Of a stretch of DNA of 64,000 nucleotides, positions 46,401 through 58,810 are shown one piece after another. Position numbers and translations under genes: made by a program. Under the pieces are notes generated by a model. It was given only the letters and a program-made list of their open reading frames with translations, searched no databases and was not told the origin of the DNA. Numbering within the stretch: position 1 is the first letter of the stretch; each line of letters opens with the position of its first letter. The stretch covers positions 37,472,767 to 37,536,766 of the forward strand of contig NW_022098036.1 of assembly GCF_002288925.2 (NCBI RefSeq). The letters are read 5' to 3'. This DNA comes from Delphinapterus leucas. Taxonomy: Eukaryota; Chordata; Mammalia; Artiodactyla; Monodontidae.

Positions 46401-47200
46401 ATTAAAAAATGGGACCTAATGAAACTTCAAAGCTTTTGTACAGCAAAAGAAACCATAAACAAGACTAAAAGACAACCCTCAGAATGGGAGAAAATATTTG
46501 CAAACGAAGCAACTGACAAAGGATTAATCTCCAAAATTTACAAGCAGCTCATGCAGCTCAATAACAAAAAAACAAACAGCCCAATCCAAAAATGGGCAGA
46601 AGACCTAAATAGACATTTCTCCAAAGAAGATATACAGATTGCCAACAAACACATGAAAGAATGCTCAACATCATTAATCATTAGAGAAATGCAATTCAAA
46701 ACTACAATGAGATATCATCTCACACCAGTCAGAATGGCCATCATCAAAAATCTAGAAACAATAAATGCTGGAGAGGGTGTGGAGAAAAGGGAACACTCTT
46801 GTACTGCTGGTGGGAATGTGAATTGGTACAGCCACTATGGAGAACAGTATGGAGGTTCCTTAAAAAACTACAAATAGAACTACCATATGACCCAGCAATC
46901 CCACTACTGGGCATATACCCTGAGAAAACCATAATTCAAAAAGAGTCATGTACCACAGTGTTCACTATAGCTCTATTTACAGTAGCCAGGATATGGTAGC
47001 AATCTAAGTGTCCATCAACAAATGAATGGATAAAGAAGATGTGGCACATATATACAATGGAATAGTACTCACCCATAAAAAGAAACGAAATTGAGTTATT
47101 TGTAGTGAGGTGGATGGACCTAGAGACTGCCATACAGAGTGAAGTGAGTCAGAAAGAGAAAACTAAATAGCATATGCTAACACATATATATGGAATCTAA

Positions 47201-47594
47201 GAAAAAAAAATGGTTCTGAAGAACCTTGGGGTAGGACAGGAATAAAGTCGCAGACATAGAGAATTGACTTGAAGACACGGGGAGGGGGAACGGTAAGCTG
47301 GGACAAAGTGAGAGAGTGGCATGGACTTACATATACTACCAAATGTAAAACAGATAGCTAGTGGGAAGCAGCCGCATAGCACAGGGAGATCAGCTCGTTG
47401 CTTTGTGACCACCTAGAGGGGTGGAATAGGGAGGGTAGGAGGGAGGGAGACGCAAGAGGGAAGAGATATGGGAACATATGTATATGTATAGCTGATTCAC
47501 TTTGCTATAAAGCAGAAACTAACACACCATTGTAAAGCAATTATACTCCAATAAAGATGTAAAAAAAAAAACTCAATAATCTAAAAAAATATAT
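47201..47594 (+). other. L1-3 3'UTR and polyadenylation region
   Basis: It contains the L1 G-rich tract (about 47430-47452, runs of GGG separated by one to three bases), then CTCCAATAAAGATG with AATAAA at about 47551 and the A-rich tail. Confidence 0.85.
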
Positions 47595-47604
47595 ATTAAG
47601 ACCT

Positions 47605-48229
47605 ACTCAAATGTGTCCTTTACATAGAGGTATCCAGTTAAGAATCACATGAGTCTCTACACATTACATTACACTTAATCTTGGACTGGCAACTAGGATT
47701 TATTCAATTTAAAGTTGAATCCAGCCTCTACTTTCTTCTCTCTCTACCTAGCTTTAAATCAAGCTGCCATTCACAAGAATTTTAATCTCTCAGTAGAGAA
47801 AAATATGTTTCTTAATTCTATTAACTAACATTTAATAAGAATCTGAATGTCAGAAGAAGTAATGGTTGTACAATGATGAGAGAACAATTTCCTACTACTT
47901 ATCAAAGGACTGTCTAAATCTTCAATTTCAGTCAAGAAAGAAAGAGGAACAAGGGCAACGTAAAGGAAAAAGTTCACATGGCTGGACAGAGGGCAGAGAT
48001 GAGCTCATGAAAAGTACAGAAGAATCCCAAATGATAAACTGTTTGTAAACCAGCTGGAAAAGTAGAAATGGAAGAGTATCGAATTAAAGACTATTTTAGA
48101 ACAATAAAAACACCTAAGAGATCATCGTAGTCTTCTGACCACTTTTTAGTGAAGAAGAAACAGGCCCAGAGATAAATGTCATAGCTGGATCTAGCTTCCA
48201 AATCTCTTTCCAACATACCATAAAGCCTA
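47605..48229. other. Intron with a weak MIR
   Basis: Mostly unique. 48130-48229 has a decayed MIR core (AAACAGGCCCAGAGATAAATG). Confidence 0.4.
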
Positions 48230-48662
48230 ACTGCTAACAATCACTAACCATTCCCCTTTGTCTCTCTCATCTCATCCCCTACTATTTTTCCCCTTTTCAC
48301 TCCACTCCAGACACACTGCTCCCTGCAGTGTATTTAACACACCAGGTATGCACCTGCTTTAGGTGCACCTGGTTCTCTCCATCACTTCTTTCAAGTCTTG
48401 ATTCAAACATCACCATGTAGTGAGGCCTTCACTCGTCACTCTATCTAAAACTGCAATTTCCTCATCATAACCGTGCATATTTCCTACTCCCCTTCCTGCT
48501 TTTTCTTTCTTCTTAGCACCTATATCAATATTTAACATACTATATATTTACTTATTTATCTTGTTTATTGTGTCTCCCCACTAGAATGTTAATTTCACTA
48601 GGGTAAGGAATTTTGTATGTTTTATTCACTGCTGTACCTAGAATCTAGAACAATAGGCAGTT
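48230..48662 (+). repeat. L2 LINE 3' portion
   Basis: TCTTGATTCAAACATCACCA, GTGAGGCCTTCACTCGTCAC, TATCTTGTTTATTGTGTCTCC, CTAGAATGTTAATTTCACTA and GCTGTACCTAGAATCTAGAAC follow the L2 order. Confidence 0.75.
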
Positions 48663-48664
48663 GT

Positions 48665-48780
48665 GGAGAGACTCTGTTCTATCTCAAGAAATTCTGATTC
48701 AGTAGGTCTGGGCTGGGGTCCAACAAACTGCACTGTAACACTCTGGGGTATAAGATGACCACAATGTGAAAAACAGTAAT
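48665..48780 (-). mobile_element. MER5-type hAT remnant
   Basis: AAATTCTGATTCAGTAGGTCTGGG and the following block match the centre of a MER5A-like element. Confidence 0.5.
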
Positions 48781-49099
48781 ATAGATAGTATGGAAAGGCA
48801 AAGATGAAAATTTGCTATAAGGCCCCACATCTTGGGACCAGCAGGATCAGAGTAACAGTGATCTACAGTAATCAACAGTAACAATGAAGAGGGTTTTTTT
48901 TTTTAACTATAAAAAAGTAGTTCACATTCTGCCATATGGGTAAATAGTCAGTCACATATTGCATGGGACATATGCATATAAAAAATTATTCGCTGTTTAT
49001 CTAAAATTCAAATTTAATTGAGTGGGTGTCCTATATTTTTATTTGCTAAATCTAGCAACCCTACCCTGGCATCTCTTCTCAACAGTGCAGTGAGAATGA

Positions 49100-49690
49100 T
49101 TCAGAGTTGAAACATAAGTCAGATCGTGTCTGCTCAAAACCCTTCACTGACACCCCCTCCTGCATTTCACTCATGAAAAGCCAAAGTCCTTACGACAATT
49201 CACCAGACCCCACATAATCTATCCAGCTCCCCATACCCCTGCCTCCCAGCCCTGTTCACTTTCCTCACCTGTTATTACTCCAGTCCACTTCTTACTCCAA
49301 GGGGCACAGTGGGCTTTTCACTATTCCTTGAATAATAAGCTAGACATGCTCCCACATAGTAGCCTTGGAACTGGCTGTTCCTTTTGCCTGACACAATCTT
49401 CCCACAGATAGTCACACAGACTACACTCTCACCTTCTTCACGTTTCTGCTCAAATGTCATATTTTCAGTGGAGCTTACCCTATGTTAAAGTGCGAACCCC
49501 CCTCACACACAAGCATTTTCCCTCCCCCTTATTTCAGACTACTTTTATCACTTTCTAACATAATATTTAACTTACTTATGATGTCTAACATCTATTTATT
49601 GTAAACTCCATAAGGGTAAGGATATCTCCAAGCACCTTAAACAGTAATCATAAGATAAATATCCATTTAATGAATAGATGGATGAATGGA
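49100..49690 (+). repeat. L2 LINE 3' portion
   Basis: TCTGCTCAAAACCCTTCACTG, GAAAAGCCAAAGTCCTTACG, CACATAATCTATCCAGCTCC, TCTGCTCAAATGTCATATTTTC and ATTTATTGTAAACTCCATAAG keep the order of the L2 consensus, ending in GAATGAATAAAGG-like repeats. Confidence 0.85.
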
Positions 49691-52089
49691 CGAACTAATG
49701 AATAAAGGAACAAACCTCCATTTGTTCCTCTGTAGAGTATCAGGGTTGATTACTATATGATCCCTATGGCCCCTCTTAAGCTCTAACATTCTACGAGTTC
49801 ATGAAATTCCCTCTCCTAATACCTCTATACTAATGTTTTAAGTTATAGGATTCAAAATTAACTAATGTAGGTAAAGGTTAAAATATTCTGGTGTTAAAGA
49901 AAGGGTCATAAATTTCCTTGCGGTCTATTCCTAACCACCATTTTTCCCCCAAGAAAATCCAGTGTCATCTTCATTTTTCTATTGATCTCAACTCCAGAAA
50001 AATGGAACTTCATGGAATAAAATCTAGTGCAAAGGCTGGCTACAGTGGGCTGCTGTAAAAAAAAAAAAATGATAAGAGTACAGTACCTTAAAAAAAAAAA
50101 GTACACTACCTAAATCTTTGAAAACTAAAGACACAATCCAGTATGAAAGGGCTCGTTAAAAAGAGGGCAATTTTTAAACCTGCTCACTACCAAGTTTAGG
50201 TTCAATCCAGGGTTTTAAACATAAAATGGCTGCATAGGAGTTTTGGTGTGTGTGTGTGTGTGTGTTTATTTTCCTTTCCAGAGCAGACAAGCAACATCTT
50301 CTTTAACAAGAAGCAACTACCTTAAGTCCCATATTTTCATCTAGTAAGTAACAGAGAAAGTAAATGAGGAGTAAAACAACTAAGATTAAGAAAAGAAAAA
50401 CCTTGAATCCTTGGCCTTCTAATTAAAGGGGAAAAAAAAGTATTGATGCTTTTAGTAAGCAGTCTTCAAAATCAGAGAAAAATTAGGAAGCCTTCTATGA
50501 CCATGGTAATACAAATGCAGAAAAAGGTACTTCTAGATACCAACCCCTAAAAATAATAGTCATCTTATCTGCAACATCAACCAGCCACTTTTTTGACAGA
50601 ATCTAAGCCTTAAGACCTAGTAACCTAACCAAACAAGAACCTTTCCCAAATCAGATAAGGTACTGCAGCAAAAGCACTGAAAACCAACATCGATTCCTTC
50701 AGAATATCCTTAACTAAACTGCAGTGCAGGGAAGAGCATTCACAATTCTGATAGCAGCTCTTGCAAATAAAAGCAATGCAGCAACCACAGGAATCAGATG
50801 TAAACAGAGCACATGATATACCCTCCAGACTCAAAATCACAGGAGCCAAGCAGCTGGTTTTAAAACCCATGTCTTCATGTGCCCTCTGCTCTCTTCTCAG
50901 CTACCCTTCTAACACTGCCCTACTGAGGATTTAGGGGCCTCCTTATTCCTCAAGGAGATGTGATGGGGGAAATAAATTACTGAGAAAAAAAAATTGAGAA
51001 AGGAAAAATGAATTGGTGAGAGCCAAGTTAGGGAGGAAGGGGAGAATAAGAAAAAAAGACAGACTGTTCTGTAAGAAAGCTCTGGATAACTTCTCATTGT
51101 ACAGAATCAGGTCATGGAATTCAAAGGATGTGTACCAGTTTTGCCACCAATATGTTACAAACTAAAGGAAACTAAGGAAGAATATACTAAATGTAAAATT
51201 TGGGTAACTGTTCTCTTTCTAACTCACAACAAATTCAGCAACTTCCATTCCATCCCAAAGTGAGAGAACGAATTACTGGCAGCAAGCTGCACTTTACCAA
51301 AAGAAATTTAAAAGGTAGGCCAAAGGGTGCTGAGAAGGAAACACACAGCCAACAGCTTCTTAAGAGCTATTCAAAACAAAATTGCTACTGCTTCTAATGG
51401 GAAATTTCAAAGCACATTGTGCATAATGCTTTCTACCTAAAACCATACAGAAAATAGAGGGGAAAAGCAGTTTGGGGCTTCTACCTTCTGAAAATTACCT
51501 TATAAAACCGTACTGTTATTTTATTGTGCTTGGTAAGTGCGGTGCGTGTGTCTGTGTGCTTATGGAGGAGGAGGAAGAGTAAGTAAGGAAAAATTCCAAA
51601 CACAAAATGGGCTTTAGAGTCTAGTTACACACTCCCAACCCTCTGTTGCACAATTAATTAAAAAAAAAAAAAACACGGCCTTATCTTTCACTTTAATATT
51701 TGACATTAAGTTTCTTACTCAGTACACTGAATTATTCTTATAAAAGATACCAGAGAAGTAGACACACACGTCTCAAGTCAATTAATACTATTTATATACA
51801 TCAGTGGTGATCTGTTAGCAAGCTAAACTGTTTATATATTCCATAAAATGTATGAACCTTGAGGATTTAGATAATTCAGTTAATCACAGATGCATCCATA
51901 TCATGAGTGAAATAAACAATTGTATTCAAATATTTATATTACTACACAACAAATAAAAATAAAGTTCAAAAACTATGGAAAACCCTCAAGGTACCATTAT
52001 GATCATCAAGTATAAAATGATGTATTACCTAAACCCAAGTAAGTTATATTTATATAATTAATTACAATTAAATACCTACTGTAATATAC
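49691..52089. other. Intron with a GT microsatellite
   Basis: No exon or firm repeat apart from (GT)n at about 50246-50265 and A-runs near 50060 and 51660. Open frames are short. Confidence 0.4.
50246..50265. repeat. GT microsatellite
   Basis: About ten GT units. Confidence 0.9.
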
Positions 52090-52459
52090 AGTATACTTTA
52101 TGTGTTTCTTACAGTATATATTTTTTTCATTATTTTTTTTTGTGGCTGAGTAGTATTCCATTGGATATATATCTTCTTTATCTATTCATCTATTGATATT
52201 AATGGATACTTAGGTCGCTTCCATATCTTGGCTTTTGTAAATAACGCTGCTATGAACACTGGGGTGTGCACATTTTTTCAAATCAGTGTTTTTGTTTTCT
52301 TGGAATATATACCCAGCAGTGAAATTGCTGGATCATATGATAGTTCTATTTTTAGTTTTTTTGAGGAAACTTCATACTGTTTTCCACAGTGGCTGCACTA
52401 ATTTACATTCCCACCAACAATGTGCAAGGGTTCCCTTTTCTCCACAACCCTTGATGCAA
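52090..52459 (-). mobile_element. Antisense L1 ORF2 3' fragment
   Basis: TGGCTGAGTAGTATTCCATTG, GGAATATATACCCAGCAGTG and CATTCCCACCAACAATGTGC are the reverse complement of the L1 ORF2 end. The L1 3'UTR and tail are missing at the low-coordinate side. Confidence 0.85.
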
Positions 52460-52466
52460 ATTTATT

Positions 52467-52675
52467 ATTATTTTTTTTTTTTTTGCGGTACGCGGGCCGC
52501 TCACTGTTGTGGCCTCTCCCATTGCGGAGCACAGGCTCCAGACGCGCAGGCTCAGTGGCCATGGCTCACGGGCCCAGCCGCTCCACAGCATGTGGGATCT
52601 TCCCGGACCGGGGCATGAACCCCCATCCTCTGCATTAGCAGGCGGACTCTCAACCACTGCGCCACCAGGGAAGCC
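52467..52675 (-). mobile_element. CHR SINE, short form, antisense, in the L1 fragment
   Basis: T run, GCGGTACGCGGGCC, ending CCACCAGGGAAGCC. TGATGCAA is at 52452-52459 and 52676-52683. Confidence 0.95.
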
Positions 52676-52831
52676 TGATGCAATATTTTTAAGTGAGGAT
52701 CAATGAAAAATGTTTTACAAACTATTAACACCTAACTTGAAGTTCAAAAATGGTTAATCTATTAATTCTATTCCCAAGTAGCAAAAATGTTTTTTTGATA
52801 AATGAAAAACAATGTTACTTAATACCATATG

Positions 52832-52977
52832 GGGACTTCCCTGATGGTCCAGTGGCTAAGACTCCACGCTCCCAATGCAGGGGGCCTGGGTTCAATCCCT
52901 AGTCAGGGAACTAGATCCCACATGCCACAACTAAAGATCCCGCATGCCTCAGCCAGAAAAATAAATATTTTTGTTTA
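52832..52977 (+). mobile_element. tRNA-derived SINE, older short type (CHR-1-like)
   Basis: GGGACTTCCCTGATGGTCCAG head, B box GGTTCAATCCC, AAATAAATATTTTT tail. AATACCATATG is at 52821-52831 and 52978-52988, a perfect 11-bp duplication. The body lacks the GTGAGCCATGG part of the other SINEs. Confidence 0.93.
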
Positions 52978-53059
52978 AATACCATATGACTCACATAAGT
53001 AATTATTATTTTCAGGATTTTTTAAAAATAACTAATTTATTAAAAGCATAGTAGAATGC

Positions 53060-53225
53060 ACAAAAAAGCTATCTGGGATTTGCATCACTAAATAGATGGG
53101 CAATTTAGCTAAGTTACTAACCTCACCAAACCTCAGTTTTCTTACCTACAAAATAAAGATTAAGAAGATACATACCTTACAGGACTTTTGTGAGACTGCA
53201 GAACAGTGTGAATTTGTGAAACCTA
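53060..53225 (+). repeat. MIR SINE
   Basis: CCTCAGTTTTCTTACCTACA, ATACATACCTTACAGGAC and TTTTGTGAGACTGCAGAAC match MIR. Confidence 0.6.
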
Positions 53226-53284
53226 AAGAACAGTTAACAGTTATATAGAACTATAAGCCACGTACTTCCTAAATACTGTAGGTA

Positions 53285-53440
53285 TGTTAGCTTATGTAAT
53301 CCTCACAACTACTTCATGAGGCAAGTGTACACTATAATGTCAAGGCACAGCAAAGATTAGTAATTTACCTAAAGTCACACAGCTGTAGTGCAGGAGCTGG
53401 GATAGGAACCCAGGCAGCATGCCTTCAGAGTCCACAGGTA
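53285..53440 (+). repeat. MIR SINE
   Basis: TAATCCTCACAACTACTTCA, AAAGTCACACAGCTGTAGTG and GGAACCCAGGCAGCATGCC are clear MIR core blocks. Confidence 0.75.
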
Positions 53441-54119
53441 CCCCTACAGCATGGTGCCCCTCTCCTACAAGACATATTAAGTCAACTTCCTAGCACAAAG
53501 TAAATACCCAATGTTAGTGTCTTTTCTCCCTTTCACCAAGACCTCTTTATGCACTGAAACAGGAAAAATGAGCATTCATTCTCAGTGAGTAGTAATTTAT
53601 CACACAAGACAATCATCCACAATAACATTCTAATTATTAACCCAGGCAACAAGCTTTGAGAGTAACAAAATGATCCTTAATGTGCACTTACTGCTTTTAT
53701 CCGAATTGTCTGCTTTTTGTTTTATAAGAGAAAGAATCCTGCCTAGTTTAAGGTTTTATATGAGATTACTGTGAAAAACAGGCTCTACTAAATATTAAGT
53801 AATGTATTTCACAGAAATTGGATTAGAGATTTTGGTATACTCGCTGATTTTCAAATTATATACTTATATAGATTACACAGAACAGACACAGCCAAAAATG
53901 CAGTTAAGAAAATAAACAAAGTTTATATGCTCAAGCTTAGAAGATGTTTGGCTGGGCCAAAAAAATCAGCTATTGATTACAATGGATACTAAGCAACAAG
54001 AAAAGCAATTTATTATATTTGCTTCTTATTTTCTTTTTGTTGTAGCTTTACAGAAATTTGTTTCTTTGCTAAATCAAATACCCAGTACTTACTACAGGCT
54101 AAGACATATAAAAATAGCC
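53441..54119. other. Intron, nothing recognised
   Basis: AT-rich unique sequence. Confidence 0.4.
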
Positions 54120-54335
54120 AGTTACTGAATCCTTACTATATGCCAGCATTTATGCTAGACACATTACATATATACCGTATATTTCACAAAAGCTATGTAA
54201 AGTAGCTATTATTGTTGTTGTTACACATTTCACAGATGAGGGACCTGAGCTCTGTGAGGTCAAGTGCCTTGCCCAAGTTCACACAGTTAGTAAGCGAAGA
54301 GTTGGGATTTAAATTCAGGTTTGCCTAAAACCAAA
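54120..54335 (+). repeat. MIR SINE
   Basis: ACTATATGCCAGCATTTATG, TTCACAGATGAGGGACCTGA, TTGCCCAAGTTCACACAGTT and TTTAAATTCAGGTTTGCC cover most of MIR. Confidence 0.75.
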
Positions 54336-54374
54336 GTCCACATTTTTCCTACCAAATATACCTAAACCTAGCTG

Positions 54375-54540
54375 TGCATCAGAATTACCTGGGGAGCTTG
54401 TCAACAAAATTGATGGTCAAATCCCAGACCTAAAATAATCAAATTCTCAGAGATTCTGATTTATTTAACAAGCTCCCCAGGTGATTCTTATGCAGCAAGC
54501 TGGCACTGGTCCAAGGAGTAGCCCTTAAAAACCACTGAAC
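54375..54540 (+). mobile_element. MER5-type hAT DNA transposon
   Basis: GTGCATCAGAATTACCTGGG, GAGATTCTGATTTATTTAAC, AGCTCCCCAGGTGATTCTTA and TTAAAAACCACTGA match the MER5A consensus. Its end served as the target for the L1 that follows. Confidence 0.75.
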
Positions 54541-54541
54541 T

Positions 54542-55375
54542 GGGTCATATGGTAGTTCTATTTGTAGTTTTTTCAGGAACCTCCATACTGTTCTCCATAG
54601 TGGCTGTACCAATTCACATTCCCACCAGCAGTGCAAGAGTGTTCCCTTTTCTCCACACCCTCTCAAGCATTTATTGTTTCTAGATTTTTTTCCAGCAATC
54701 CCACTATTGGGCATATACCCGGAGAAAACCATAATTCAAAAAGAGTCATGTACCAAAATGTTCATAGCAAGCTCTATTTACAATAGCCAGGACATGGAAG
54801 CAACCTAAGTGTCCATCATCAGATGAATGGATAAAGAAGATGTGGCACATATATACAATGGAATATTACTCAGCCATAAAAAGAAACGAAATTGAGTTAT
54901 TTGTAGTGAGGTGGATGGACCTAGAGTCTGTCATACAGAGTGAAGTAAGTCAGAAAGAGAAACACAAATACCATATGCTAACACATATATATGGAATCTA
55001 AGAAAAAAAAAATGTCATGAAGAACCTAGGGGTAAGATGGGAATAAAGACACAGACCTACTAGAGAATGGACTTGAGGACATGGGGAGGGGGAAGGGTAA
55101 GCTGTGACAAAGTGAGAGAGTGGCATGGACATATCTACACTACCAAACATAAAATAGATAGCTAGTGGGAAGCAGCCGCATAGCACAGGGAGATCAGCTC
55201 GGTGCTTTGTGACCACCTAGAGGGGTGGGATAGGGAGGGTGGGAGGGAGGGAGACGCAAGAGGTAAGAGATATGGGAACATATGTATATGTATAACTGAT
55301 TCACTTTGTTATAAAGCAGAAACTGACACATCATTGTAAAGCAATTATACTCCAAAAAAGATGTTAAAAAAGAAA
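54542..55375 (+). mobile_element. 5'-truncated L1 with 5' inversion (twin priming)
   Basis: 54542-54691 is antisense (the ORF2 tail equivalent to about 46740-46888 of L1-3). It is followed at once by the sense sequence from CAGCAATCCCACTATTGGGC through the 3'UTR to AAAGATGTT and A tail. The two parts are adjacent in the parental element with no gap. TAAAAACCACTGAACT before and AAACACCGAACT after form an imperfect target duplication. Confidence 0.93.
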
Positions 55376-55394
55376 AAAAAAACACCGAACTACT

Positions 55395-56039
55395 CCTCCC
55401 CAGCCCATTAGGTTGGTGATTAGAAGGTAAGATATCAGGATACTAGGCCTAGGTATTAATAGATAAAGGAGTCAACTCAATTTTAGATAGGGAAATACAT
55501 TTTGGTAAATGGCATTTCAATCTCTTCATTCACCACCAAACCTACAGCCAATCTTTAATTCTTCCTTCCCTTCTAATCTGTCTCTTAAATCTGTCTGTTC
55601 CTTTGCCTTTTTACTACTAAATGGAGGATATTAGCATCTCCAAACACTACTCATTGCTAACCCCTGAGAACTCCTACTCCCACCTGCTGTTTTCATAGGC
55701 AGAGCTCACCTCCCACTGTAACGGTGGAAAATATCAGACTCCCCACTTTCCCAGTCTCCTTTGCAGCTAAGTCACAGTCATGAGATCCAATCCTGATCGG
55801 TGAAGCTAGGAGTGCCTGGTCAGTTTTCTTCTCTAACAACAACAAAAAACAATAAGAGAACCCACCCTTTTTCTTCCTGTTTGTGAATGAATAAGACCAT
55901 TTTGTGACCATAAAGATTAAACCAAGAGAAATGCAGAAATGCCACCCCAGAGCCCTGATATAGTTGGGCAGCTTTTTAACCAACTCTTTAACTTCCAGAT
56001 TTCTTTTATGTGAAATAATAAACCCCTATTTTTAAGCCA
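55395..56039. other. Unclassified, LTR-like stretch within L2 context
   Basis: 55540-55610 looks like L2. About 55620-56030 ends TGTGAAATAATAAACCCC ... TAAGCCAATTTAAGTTG, a typical ending of old MaLR-like LTRs. Boundaries uncertain. Confidence 0.35.
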
Positions 56040-56660
<621 letters not shown>

Positions 56661-56999
56661 TTGTCCAAAATCAGTCAGACATTCTCAACTACGCTGCTTA
56701 GGAGCCAAAAGGGATGAAGACTGTATTTTAAAGAGAAAGAAAAACTATCACAAAAATATTTAGGGTATTTGTGAAAATTATTTTTGTGTAACCTGAAAAC
56801 TGTTTTGAACCTAAGGTACAAAATAAAATGTTTTAACTGTTAACTGCTAAATGAGAACCAGAAAGACAATGCAAAGCCTTAGAAAATGCTTAAAATAATT
56901 ACTTGTATATGCCAATTCATCTCTACTCTCTTAAATTCTATGCCAGCCAGTAAATTGCCCTGCTTCTATCTCATTATCATTTTAGTCCAATAGAAACAC
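56661..56999. other. Intron, nothing recognised
   Basis: AT-rich unique sequence of about 340 bases. Confidence 0.4.
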
Positions 57000-57775
57000 T
57001 GTTGGGAAACGCAATTCAAAATCACAATGAGAAACCACTTCACACCCGAGGATGACAGAAAATAAGTAAGTATTGGTGAGGATGTAGAAAAACTGGAACC
57101 TTTGTACACTGCTGGTAAGAATGTAAAATGGTATACCACTCTGGAAAACAGTCTGGCAGTTCCTCAAATGGTTAAACAGAGTTGTCACATGACCCAGCAA
57201 TTCCACTGCTGGGAATATCCCCAAGAGAACTGAAAATATATGTCCACATAAAAAACTTACATACACACACACACAAAAAAAACTTATACACAAATATTCA
57301 CAGCAGCATTATTCATAATAGCCAAAAAGTGGAAACAACCCAAATGTCCATCAACTGATGAAACAGATAAATAAAACGTGTTATATGCATACAATGGACA
57401 ATTACTCAGCAATAAAAAGAAATGAGGAAATGAAACATGCTATGACATGGATGAACCTTGAACACATTATGCTAAGTAAAAGAAGTCAGTCACAAAAGAC
57501 CATATATTGTATGATTCTATTTATATGCAATGTCCAAAATAGGCAAACCTATATAGACAGAAAGTAAATTAGTGGTTGCCTAAGGCTGGGGTACATGGGG
57601 AGATTGAATAATGGCTAAGCAGTACAGGGTTTCTTTTTGGGGTAATGAAAATTTTCTAAAATTGATGGTGATGGATGCACAATTCTGTGAATATATTAAG
57701 AGCCACTGAATAGTAAACTTCAAATAGATGAATTGTATGGTATGTGAATCATACTTCAATAAAAGCATTAAAAAA
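57000..57775 (+). mobile_element. Old L1 3' end
   Basis: ACGCAATTCAAAATCACAATG, ACACTGCTGGTAAGAATG, CAGCAATTCCACTGCTGGG, CAAATGTCCATCAACTGATG and TTGTATGGTATGTGAATCAT followed by ACTTCAATAAAAGC match an older mammalian L1 class, more diverged than L1-1 to L1-4. A (CA)n run lies near 57262-57276. Confidence 0.88.
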
Positions 57776-57984
57776 ATCCTAGGACTCCAGTCAGTTATTA
57801 CAATTAGCAAGCCTGAAACAAAGACATAGGTTACTCCTTAGTAGGTAAAACAGTAAAGACTAAAAAAAAAGTATGTGCATTTCTATCTTGACCAAAAGTT
57901 GACTGGAAAAGTTCAATATATTTGCTGAATTTTCACAATCGGGGCAATTCTACTGTATATCAAACTTGAAAATGCGCACGTTGT

Positions 57985-58810
57985 TTTTCAAATGCATTGG
58001 GAAAATGTATCTGACATCAATTCAGTTGTACAATCAAGAAACCTGGAATGGAGGTCATCCGACTTCTTCCTCTCCTCTCTCATATCCAATCCATTGTCAA
58101 GACCTACCAATTTTACCTTCTCCTCCATTTCCACCACCAAAACACTAGCCCAAGACATCACCATGCTCTCCTACTTAGGTTACCATAATAGCCTAAATTG
58201 TTCTCTTGTGCCCATTCTAACATCTCCTCCATTCTCCATGCAACATTGAAGTAATTTTTAAGCAAATCTGATCATGTCCATCCCCTGCTTAAAATTGCTT
58301 CCCATTGTCCTTAGGATAAATTCTAAAATTCCTGACATGGTCTCCAAGGCTGCTACTCTCCTTCTCATACTGAGCACCACCTCACTGGCCTTCTTTCGGT
58401 TCCTCCAGCTCCCCATGCTCCTTTCCATTCAGAGTTTTCTGGCACAAAGGTCCTTGCTCTCCAGGAGTTTCCATTCTAATGTGGGGGGCAGGGGCGCATA
58501 GGGGAGTCAGAGGAGGAGGCAAGAAGGAAGAAGATAAGAATTTGTGGCAATAACAATTATTGCCATGAAAAAAATAAAACAGTAATGGGACAGAGAGTAA
58601 TGGTGGTTGTTGGAAAGCAGATATGACTGATGTTACTCCCTCAGGGAAGTCTTCCCTCAACCCTCAGATTAGAATCAGTATCCTGTTGTATGCTTTCCTG
58701 AAAACAGAATTTCTCCTCTGCAGTACTTATCACAGATGTAAATAAACAAGGTGGACTGTCTTACTCACCACTCTATCCAAAATACCTACCACAGGGTCTG
58801 ACATCGAGCA
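57985..58810 (+). repeat. L2 LINE 3' portion, with an internal unrelated segment
   Basis: CATATCCAATCCATTGTCAAG, CTACCAATTTTACCTTCTCC, ATCTGATCATGTCCATCCCC, CCCATTGTCCTTAGGATAAA and CCTTTCCATTCAGA are L2 reverse-transcriptase relics. About 58435-58630 is an inserted older repeat. L2 resumes at CTCAGGGAAGTCTTCCCTC and ends near 58810. Confidence 0.85.

Larger units (their letters stand above)
42713..47200 (+). pseudogene. L1-3 ORF2 (endonuclease/reverse transcriptase), interrupted by three SINEs
   Basis: ORF2 starts at ATG 42713 and is open for about 460 codons. The apurinic-type endonuclease has LNVNGLNAP, the catalytic E in QET, IYAPN, GDFNTPLS and RIDHILG. The ET-His is Asn (QETN), and the catalytic SDH reads SNH. 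Two compensating small indels (about 42960-43015) leave some 13 residues in the wrong frame. SINEs then split the RT domain at 44104 and 44990 and the C-terminal part at 46171. The RT active site reads FTDD (about 45240). The C-terminal motif has His to Tyr (LLYCWWEC, about 46800). It ends at TAA 47198. Confidence 0.92.
39803..47594 (+). mobile_element. L1-3: full-length L1 with target-site duplications and three nested SINEs
   Basis: The L1 5' end (GGGGAAGATGTCGGAAGAG, 39811 on) is followed by the 5'UTR, ORF1, ORF2, 3'UTR and an A-rich tail. ATTAAGACCT is present at 39793-39802 and 47595-47604, so both ends are original. Removing the three SINEs (about 650 bp) gives about 7.1 kb. It is the most complete L1 in the window and serves as the internal reference for the other copies. 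Both ORFs are damaged. Confidence 0.95.
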
